This document shows positions 57,222 to 64,000 of a stretch of 64,000 nucleotides of DNA, piece after piece. Numbering within the stretch: the stretch's first letter is position 1; each line of letters starts with the position of its first letter. A model generated the notes under the pieces. That model did not search any database. It was not told where the DNA came from and saw nothing but the letters and a program-made list of their open reading frames with translations. The position numbers and the translations under genes were made by a program. This DNA is from Dehalococcoidia bacterium (GTDB taxonomy: Bacteria; Chloroflexota; Dehalococcoidia; Dehalococcoidales; UBA2162). The stretch lies in the NCBI GenBank assembly GCA_011191975.1, contig DUFA01000117.1, forward strand, positions 1 to 64,000. Reading direction: 5' to 3'.

Positions 57222-59279
57222 ATGACACAGAAAGTTGTCAAGACTGACTGCATCATGTGCATCAACAGTTGCGGCATCAACGCCTATGTTGAGGATGGTA
57301 AGTTAGTCAAGGTAGAAGGTATGCCCGAGCACACCATCAGCGAGGGTTATATCTGTCCCAGGGGAGAAGCGCTTGTTGAGTATGTATATTCTCCGGATCG
57401 TCTGCTACATCCGATGAAGAAGGTAAATGGGGAATGGGAAAGGATTACCTGGGATGAAGCCCTGGACACCATTGCTGCCAAACTAAAGGAAATCAAGGAA
57501 AAGTATGGCGCCAAAGCGCTTGCCGTGTATAATGGCTCAATAGGCACCGAAAATATCGAATTGGCTGGTTTCGGTCAGAGATTCCGCGGAGCATATGGAA
57601 CCCCTAATCTACTTACCGTTGAGGGTAACTGCTTCCGTTCCAGAATTATGGCACGGCAAATGACCTTTGGAACTCAGTATATAGAAGAGCCCGGGAAATC
57701 CAAGTGCACTATCGTCTGGGGGCGAAACATGGATAACTCCGGCGGCCTTGTCGCCGAGAAAATATACAGAGCACTGGATAACGGTACACTGGAGCATCTG
57801 GTAATAGTCGATCCCAAGCGTATCCCAATGGCTGCCAGAGGGACTTATATCCAGATACGTCCAGGGACCGACACAGCCCTAATGCTGGGGATGATGAATG
57901 TCATCATCGAAGAAAAGTTGTACGATAAAGAATTTATCGATGAGTATACAATCGGTTTTGATAAACTCGTCGAGCATGTAAAGGAATACCCACCGGAGAA
58001 GGTGGAAACGATTACATGGGTACCTGCTGAGGATATCAGGAAAATCGCCCGTATCTTTGCTAACAATAAGCCAGCGTGTAATGTTGCCGGTACGGCACCT
58101 ATTGATCAGCATATTAATGGTTTTCAGGGTAACCGTGCCATGAATCTGCTTCAGGTTATTACTGGTAACTTGAACATTCCAGGAAGCTGGATAACCATAC
58201 CGTTCATCCGCCTGGGCGACCTCAGGTTACCGGAAGTTGACGAACCAATCGGGGCGGAAGAACATCCTCTTTTCAGACGTTTCTGGGGCAGGACATCACC
58301 TTACGGCCAGCAGAACCTTTTTGCTGAGTCCGTGCTGGAAGGGAAACCTTATGCCTTAAAGGCTATGATAGTAAACGGTGGCAATCCCGCACTTACACTC
58401 CCTGATTCAGCCCGAATCCACGAAGCGATGGAGAAACTCGAATTCCTGGTAGTAACGGACCTGTTTATGACTGATACCGCCAAACTGGCGGACATTGTTC
58501 TTCCGGCTTGTTCCTTCCTCGAGAAGAGTGGTGTCGGATACGTTTATGGAGTTACCTTAGGTGAACCTTACGCTCTGCTGCGTAAAAAAGTGGTAGAACC
58601 TGTCGGTGAAAGCTGGCCTGACTGGAAAATCTGGACCGAACTGGGCAGGAGAATGGGCTATGACGAATACTTCCCCTGGAATTCTGACGAGGAGGTGGTA
58701 GATTTCTTCCTTGAACCTAGCGGCGTGACAAGGGAACAGCTTGACAAAGAACATCCTGAGGGTATGTATTACGTCGATGAGAATAGCAAATACCTAATCC
58801 CCAAATACAGGACTCCGTCAGGGAAAATTGAAATTTACTCAGAAACTCTGGAAGAGAATGGCTATGATCCCATACCTTGCCATATCGAACCTACCCAGAG
58901 TCCGGTCAGCTCACCGGAACTAGCCGAGAAGTATCCTGTAATTCTGACCACCGGTTCCCGTATTCCACAGTATACTCATACTCAGTATAGGACGTTGCCA
59001 TCACTGAAAAAAGATGCTCCGGAACCGATCGCAGAAGTTAATCCGACGACAGCAAAGAAATATGGAATATCTGACGGTGATATGATGTCCATAGAAACGA
59101 TCAAGGGGAAAATCGAGATGAAAGTTCACCTGATCGAGGAGTTGGCTCCTAATGTTGTCAGTATACCGCACGGCTGGACCGAGGCTAATGCCAACCTGCT
59201 AACTTCGGCTGATGTCCGCGATCCCATTACCGGTTATACCGAGATGAAAGCGCTGTTGTGTAAAATCCAGAAAGTGTAA
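57222..59279 (+). CDS. Molybdopterin-dependent oxidoreductase (DMSO reductase superfamily) with N-terminal 4Fe-4S
   Basis: DCIMCINSCGINAYVEDGKLVKVEG...YICPRG; DPLRLLHPMKK-like segment; ADIVLPACSFLEKSG; SD aggagg before ATG 57222. Confidence 0.92.
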   Translation: MTQKVVKTDCIMCINSCGINAYVEDGKLVKVEGMPEHTISEGYICPRGEALVEYVYSPDRLLHPMKKVNGEWERITWDEALDTIAAKLKEIKEKYGAKALAVYNGSIGTENIELAGFGQRFRGAYGTPNLLTVEGNCFRSRIMARQMTFGTQYIEEPGKSKCTIVWGRNMDNSGGLVAEKIYRALDNGTLEHLVIVDPKRIPMAARGTYIQIRPGTDTALMLGMMNVIIEEKLYDKEFIDEYTIGFDKLVEHVKEYPPEKVETITWVPAEDIRKIARIFANNKPACNVAGTAPIDQHINGFQGNRAMNLLQVITGNLNIPGSWITIPFIRLGDLRLPEVDEPIGAEEHPLFRRFWGRTSPYGQQNLFAESVLEGKPYALKAMIVNGGNPALTLPDSARIHEAMEKLEFLVVTDLFMTDTAKLADIVLPACSFLEKSGVGYVYGVTLGEPYALLRKKVVEPVGESWPDWKIWTELGRRMGYDEYFPWNSDEEVVDFFLEPSGVTREQLDKEHPEGMYYVDENSKYLIPKYRTPSGKIEIYSETLEENGYDPIPCHIEPTQSPVSSPELAEKYPVILTTGSRIPQYTHTQYRTLPSLKKDAPEPIAEVNPTTAKKYGISDGDMMSIETIKGKIEMKVHLIEELAPNVVSIPHGWTEANANLLTSADVRDPITGYTEMKALLCKIQKV

Positions 59280-59299
59280 AAAACGATCATAATATACTT

Positions 59300-59342
59300 A
59301 AGCTGTGCAGTTACCATGTCCGATAGCTGCACAGCTTTTTTT
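59300..59342 (+). terminator. Intrinsic terminator after molybdopterin oxidoreductase
   Basis: AGCTGTGCAG-N16-CTGCACAGCT followed by T-tract. Confidence 0.88.
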
Positions 59343-59387
59343 ATTATTCTCAAGCTGAAAGCGTATTAAAAAGGAAATAGTATATAA

Positions 59388-59873
59388 CTAAATACTCTGT
59401 TTAGGAAAAGTGCCAAGTAGTCTCTCTGCTGCCGCGTATTGTTTTGCAGCGTTCACTTCGGATGCATCGATGTAACGAATGGCGTTCGTCTCGCAGAACC
59501 TTACGCATTGAGGATCGCCGTCGCAGTAGTTACATTTTACGGTGATACCCTCGGCTTTATCGAACAAAGGAGCACCGAAAGGACAGGCAACGATACAGGT
59601 TTTGCATCCGATACACTTGTCCTTATCTATTATTACCCGATTAAGTTCCGGGTCCTTCCGGCAGGCTTTAGTAGGGCAGACTTCTACGCAGAAGGGATCT
59701 TCGCAGTTCTGGCATGTCATCGGGAGATAAATACCTTCCCACTCCCATTTGAACACTTTGATCCGGGCGCGGCTTGGGTTGCTGGCTCCGGTATGAAAAA
59801 CCGAACATGCGAGCTCACATTCCCGGCATCCTGTACATTTTTCATGGTCGATGTATAGTACTTTTCCCTGCAT
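59388..59873 (-). CDS. 4Fe-4S ferredoxin-type electron transfer subunit
   Basis: CTGCRECELACSVFH; CQNCEDPFCVEVCP; CIGCKTCIVACPFGA; CNYCDGDPQCVRFC. Confidence 0.92.
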   Translation of the reverse strand: MQGKVLYIDHEKCTGCRECELACSVFHTGASNPSRARIKVFKWEWEGIYLPMTCQNCEDPFCVEVCPTKACRKDPELNRVIIDKDKCIGCKTCIVACPFGAPLFDKAEGITVKCNYCDGDPQCVRFCETNAIRYIDASEVNAAKQYAAAERLLGTFPKQSI

Positions 59874-59911
59874 ATCAATAACTCCCTTCTGTATGCCCGA
59901 ATATAATTATC

Positions 59912-60775
59912 TTAATTAACAAACTCAAGGTATCTATGATTTTCTAGCCAACGCTGCATAGGAGGTTCTTCTTTAATACCTGCATAAATCGTTGCGTACC
60001 TTATAAAGAAACCTCCCAGCAACAGGAACGTACCCGCCAGAAACAGCAGAAAATACTGGTCGTGAAGTCGTGAGTATATTCCTTCAAGGATGACGGGCAA
60101 TAAGAATCCGCATATTACTATGCCCATCCAGAAAACGTATCTCAGGTTGCCGGACAGCAGTAGTTGGACCGAATACATCCCGTATTCTTTTAATCTGTAT
60201 CGGGTAAAAAGGTATGAAGCCAGAATAACAGCTTCGATAATAACCATCACCTGTTCTATAGAGGTAAGCGTCTTTGCCATCTGCTCTGGAAAGCCGGTGG
60301 ATGTGGTGAAGATATTATATGTTGTCGATAAAAGCATGACTGCCATCGCTCCGGTAGAGAGAGCCGATACAGTAAATAACAATGGCAGGAGCCAAGTATC
60401 CCAAAACGGAACATACCTTACGGACATAATAAGAATACCGGTATATATCGCTGTACTAAGTGCAAAGATGAAACTGATGATATCCAGCAACGTGATTAGC
60501 CATGGCCAGAGCTCAACATTGATATTCAAATACGGGAGAATGGATATGATAAAGTCGATACCACCGATAATTATACAGACAGATAGTATATAAAAACCTC
60601 GTGAAAGCCAGGAGGTCATCGGATTCATGATCGTGTTCAGAAATCTTCTTTTAACACCCAGTTTGAGGACAAGGAAAAGGGCACCTACAGCGACAAGCAC
60701 AGGCCCCCACAGTATGGTATATCTTAATCCATCGGGGATATAACCCAGCCAGTGCATCAACAGGCCTATAGTCAT
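59912..60775 (-). CDS. NrfD/PsrC-like membrane subunit (true N-terminus lies upstream of the first ATG)
   Basis: Multi-TM; in-frame upstream QHEWGWQVAVYLYLAGIGSGS typical of NrfD TM1. Confidence 0.8.
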   Translation of the reverse strand: MTIGLLMHWLGYIPDGLRYTILWGPVLVAVGALFLVLKLGVKRRFLNTIMNPMTSWLSRGFYILSVCIIIGGIDFIISILPYLNINVELWPWLITLLDIISFIFALSTAIYTGILIMSVRYVPFWDTWLLPLLFTVSALSTGAMAVMLLSTTYNIFTTSTGFPEQMAKTLTSIEQVMVIIEAVILASYLFTRYRLKEYGMYSVQLLLSGNLRYVFWMGIVICGFLLPVILEGIYSRLHDQYFLLFLAGTFLLLGGFFIRYATIYAGIKEEPPMQRWLENHRYLEFVN

Positions 60776-60936
60776 TGAACCTGAACCTATTCCCGCAAGG
60801 TACAGATATACCGCTACCTGCCAGCCCCATTCATGTTGAGGTTTAATTGATCTGGATTTTAAAAACTCGTCGATGTTTTTTATCTTATTTTCTATTCTTA
60901 CACCAGATATCAGGTATTCAGTGGTGAAATATCTCT

Positions 60937-61209
60937 CTATCCACCGGCGATCTGCATTAAAATATAGATCTCGTCGCCATTTTTCACTGGTTTAACCAGT
61001 TCGTCGGGATGGGCACTTTCATCATTAACGAAAATATCGATATATTTACTTAGTTTTCCCTTTGCCTCGAACAGCCATTCATCAAGCTCGGGAAATTCTG
61101 CAACAAGGTTTTTAAAGCACTCGCCGACATTATTACCATCCACTTCGACAACTTCCCGGTCATCAGTAATGTGTCGTAACGAGGGATGGATATGTATCTT
61201 AACACTCAT
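60937..61209 (-). CDS. MoaD/ThiS-like protein, copy 2
   Basis: 90 aa ending ...ILMQIAGG; beta-grasp like; paralog of 61237-61509. Confidence 0.87.
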   Translation of the reverse strand: MSVKIHIHPSLRHITDDREVVEVDGNNVGECFKNLVAEFPELDEWLFEAKGKLSKYIDIFVNDESAHPDELVKPVKNGDEIYILMQIAGG

Positions 61210-61236
61210 ATACGTAACCTCTACCGTGCAACCGAA

Positions 61237-61509
61237 CTATCCCCCGGCTATAACGATAACCAGGTTTATATCATCTCCGTCTGTTACCTTTGTTTCCAGT
61301 CTTTCAGATAGCGTACTCTGCATATTGACGAACACATCAAACATAATATTCAGTTCCCTATCTTTAGTAAAAAGCCATTCATCCAGTTCCGGGTATCTCT
61401 CGACCAGTTTCTGAAGACATTCGCCAACGGTTTTCCCGTCAACCTCGTGAATGTCTTTGTTTTCAGCCAGGTGAATCAGGAATGGGTGAAGGTGTATTTT
61501 TACACTCAT
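61237..61509 (-). CDS. MoaD/ThiS-like protein, copy 1
   Basis: 90 aa ending ...LVIVIAGG. Confidence 0.87.
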   Translation of the reverse strand: MSVKIHLHPFLIHLAENKDIHEVDGKTVGECLQKLVERYPELDEWLFTKDRELNIMFDVFVNMQSTLSERLETKVTDGDDINLVIVIAGG

Positions 61510-61525
61510 CTGTTATCCTGTTACG

Positions 61526-61558
61526 AAACAGCCTACAGACATAGGTTGCAGGCTGTTT
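61526..61558. other. Intra-operon hairpin between ferredoxin and moaD copy 1
   Basis: AAACAGCCT / AGGCTGTTT arms. Confidence 0.6.
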
Positions 61559-61569
61559 TACTGTTACAG

Positions 61570-62061
61570 TTAGATAGTAATTCCGACTGCATTCTGTACG
61601 AAGGCTATGAATTTATCAGCTATCGCTATCTGCTTATCGATGCTCTGCTCGGTAGCATCTGCATATCTGATGGCTTTCGTCTCACAGAATCGAACACACT
61701 GTGGATCTCCATCACAGAAATCACATTTCATTACTTTCTGGGTTAACGGATTGTAAGACATTGCTCCGAAAGGACAGACAGCAACACATGCCCGACATCC
61801 GATGCAGGTATTGTAGTCGATTACCACCCGATTCAGTTCATGATCTCGTGATATTGCACTCATCGGGCATATCGTCATGCAAGGTGCTGTTTCGCACTGC
61901 TGACAGGTAATCGGAATATATATTCCTTCCCATTCTCTTTTAATAACTTTTATCCGACTTCTCGCCGGGTTGCTGACGCCTTCATGCTGTATACCACAAA
62001 CTAACTCACATTCCCGGCAGCCGGTGCATTTCTCATAATCCAGTATTAGTACTTTGGCCAC
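61570..62061 (-). CDS. 4Fe-4S ferredoxin-type subunit (AOR partner)
   Basis: CTGCRECELVCGIQHEG; CQQCETAPCMTICP; CIGCRACVAVCPFGA; CDFCDGDPQCVRFC. Confidence 0.92.
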   Translation of the reverse strand: MAKVLILDYEKCTGCRECELVCGIQHEGVSNPARSRIKVIKREWEGIYIPITCQQCETAPCMTICPMSAISRDHELNRVVIDYNTCIGCRACVAVCPFGAMSYNPLTQKVMKCDFCDGDPQCVRFCETKAIRYADATEQSIDKQIAIADKFIAFVQNAVGITI

Positions 62062-62080
62062 TTATATTCTCCTTTCAATA

Positions 62081-63988
62081 TTACAGCATGTGTGAAGGCT
62101 CTTTATCGAGTCCAAGCCTCTTCAGGGTCTCCTCTGTGGGAACCCCGTTTTCATCCCACCCGTGGTGCTGATAAAATTCATCGATCATCTTGGTGAATTT
62201 TTCTCTGTCAATACTCAGTCCACGGATAGAGGGCATACCCAGCGGATTAGGTAAATCGAAGTAACGATCAACCAGCCAGTCGTCTTTTCGGGTTAATCCT
62301 TCTCTAAGGTTAAACATTCTTTCAAGGTTATTTGCCCTCTCAGCTGCTGTCCATATATCCAGAGGACTCATATCCAGTCCTGTGATTAAGTGGATCAACT
62401 TGGACCACTCTTCGAAATTCGGATGGGTAGCACCAAGGAATGTAGTATGGTATTTACAAATACCCAGACTGTCTACAGCCATATAGCAGTTCTCTTGCCA
62501 GAACACCTGCCATGGTTTTCCTTCATAATCCCGGAAATCAGAAGTTAGCGGTCCATCATAGGGAACAGGCTGGCTGTAAATCTTCCTGAGAACCGGTTCC
62601 GGCAGATGATAAAGATCAATCGCCGGACGACTCCTCAGGTGGTCATTGCCACGTGAGGCGGTGGCTACATTCAACGCCAGAGCGGGAGTACCTCTTTCAT
62701 CCGAGTTCATCTGGCCCATTCCTTTTACGCCAACCCAGTGGTCTATCGAATTCCTCCCTATTTTCGCGGCAGCGCGATGTCCGCCTTCTGCCAGGATATC
62801 ACCGAAGCCTTCTCGCTCACCGATTTGACGAGTAAGTTCGAGTACTGCGTCGATGTTGCCCCAGGTCAGTTCAAGACCGCCGGTATCTTCTTTATTTATA
62901 ATGCCATCTTCGTAGAGTTCGATTGCCCAGGCGATAATATTACCAACCTCAAGAACATCGATTCCGTACCTGTTGGTCAGGTGAGTCCCTTCAAGAATAC
63001 CGACGGTATCACGGCAGCCGGTTATTGAGCCAAAGGATACCTGGTGGGTGTATTCAGGGCCTTCGTCATATGTGCCAGCCATAGGACCCTCAGGAATCAC
63101 GAATTTTCCCCTGCAGTGAACGCCGCAGCCGAAACAGGCAGCCATTCCTTGAATATATTCGTCGATTGCTTCTGCTTCCACGGCATCAGAATTTACCAGC
63201 TGGTTGAGTAGAGTGTTATGAGTATTTACCAGTCCCTGTGTATTGGTCGCGCCGAAAATAAACGGTGTTCCTAGTCTTCCTTGGGTCTGGCTGACTTTCG
63301 ATGAGGTAATCTGAGTCATAAATTCACGGTTGTAATCAAGGGCTTCACGCGGATGTGCCAGCGTTATATCCATTGTTCCCCTTGCGGCAACCGCTTTCAA
63401 GTTTTTGGAGCCGAGTACGGCGCCCATTCCCGTCCGGCCACCCGAATTCTTAGGACCTGTCATTACGTTAGCAAAACGAACCATTTTTTCGCCACCGGGA
63501 CCGATGGTGAGTACCTTGATGTCCCTGTCGCCGAGTTCGTCACGGATAGCCTGTTGTGAATCCATTACGTATTTGCCCCATACGTTGGCGGCGTCCTTTA
63601 TCTCGATTTCACCGTTGTGTACCCAAAGGTATACAGGTTTTGGGGCTTTCCCGGTGATAACCAGGTGGTCGAATCCAGCCCATCTCATTTCAGGAGTAAA
63701 GAATCCTCCTCCGTTACAGCTTCCGTAGAAATTTGTTAAAGGTGATTTGGCGCAGACGTGGACGCGGCATGATGCCGATGCCGGTGTCCCTACAAGCAGA
63801 CCTGCGCTGATAATAGCCACGTTGTCAGGTCCGAGTGCATCCACTCCTGGTTTCAGATGATTGTACAGTAAATAAGCATCGAGACCCCTACTGCCGATAT
63901 ATTTCTTTCTCATCTCGATGGATATCGGACTGGTCTCGATTTTTCCGCTGGTAAGGTCGATAAACGCTACTTTTCTGTTAAGAGCCAT
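62081..63988 (-). CDS. Aldehyde ferredoxin oxidoreductase family tungsten enzyme
   Basis: FIDLTSGKIETSPISIEMRKKYIGSRGLDAYLLY; GPKNSGGRTGMGAVLGSKNLKAVAARGT; CFGCGVHC; DSLGICKY. Confidence 0.94.
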   Translation of the reverse strand: MALNRKVAFIDLTSGKIETSPISIEMRKKYIGSRGLDAYLLYNHLKPGVDALGPDNVAIISAGLLVGTPASASCRVHVCAKSPLTNFYGSCNGGGFFTPEMRWAGFDHLVITGKAPKPVYLWVHNGEIEIKDAANVWGKYVMDSQQAIRDELGDRDIKVLTIGPGGEKMVRFANVMTGPKNSGGRTGMGAVLGSKNLKAVAARGTMDITLAHPREALDYNREFMTQITSSKVSQTQGRLGTPFIFGATNTQGLVNTHNTLLNQLVNSDAVEAEAIDEYIQGMAACFGCGVHCRGKFVIPEGPMAGTYDEGPEYTHQVSFGSITGCRDTVGILEGTHLTNRYGIDVLEVGNIIAWAIELYEDGIINKEDTGGLELTWGNIDAVLELTRQIGEREGFGDILAEGGHRAAAKIGRNSIDHWVGVKGMGQMNSDERGTPALALNVATASRGNDHLRSRPAIDLYHLPEPVLRKIYSQPVPYDGPLTSDFRDYEGKPWQVFWQENCYMAVDSLGICKYHTTFLGATHPNFEEWSKLIHLITGLDMSPLDIWTAAERANNLERMFNLREGLTRKDDWLVDRYFDLPNPLGMPSIRGLSIDREKFTKMIDEFYQHHGWDENGVPTEETLKRLGLDKEPSHML

Positions 63989-64000
63989 CTATTTCTTCTC

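Noticed and set aside
57222-59279. Possible selenocysteine in the molybdopterin enzyme
   Set aside because: Full-length ORF without in-frame TGA
1-64000. TGA reassigned to a sense codon genome-wide
   Set aside because: TGA is the natural stop of several intact genes here (for example those ending at 4094, 5850, 20155 and 35335); only two genes show an internal TGA
1-64000. CRISPR arrays, prophage or known defence systems
   Set aside because: No spaced direct-repeat arrays, Cas, phage structural or recognisable defence proteins seen

Overview
This 64 kb window has moderate GC and dense genes. It looks chromosomal, with no phage, CRISPR, rRNA or tRNA that I can support. The gene repertoire suggests an anaerobic Chloroflexota/Dehalococcoidia-like bacterium; that taxonomy is inference. 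Main blocks: (i) nucleotide, NUDIX and ABC housekeeping genes (1-13 kb); (ii) cobalamin genes cobO-cbiB-cobD-cobQ, where cobD carries an in-frame TGA (14-19.5 kb); (iii) molybdenum/tungsten cofactor genes moaB-moeA, facing a tungstate-type ABC operon with moaA and moaC. That operon has a structured leader (GAAA tetraloop, 11-nt receptor, terminator) that resembles a Moco/Wco riboswitch (19.6-28.1 kb); (iv) an orphan NuoE-NuoF-NuoG(N-terminal)/HoxEFU-like diaphorase (32.9-36 kb); (v) a MarR-controlled operon with a degenerate Rieske-like Tat protein and a CPBP protease (43.6-45.6 kb); (vi) a TPP-riboswitch operon for thiamine or precursor uptake, with a REP-like element inside it (46.5-50.3 kb); (vii) a benzoyl-CoA lower-pathway set (Had, Oah/BamA, Dch) next to a molybdopterin oxidoreductase and a convergent AOR-ferredoxin-MoaD-MoaD-NrfD-ferredoxin cluster (53-64 kb). 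Block vii is the best candidate for an undescribed system: a possible membrane-linked tungsten AOR complex tied to anaerobic aromatic metabolism. All calls come from reading the sequence; no database search was run.
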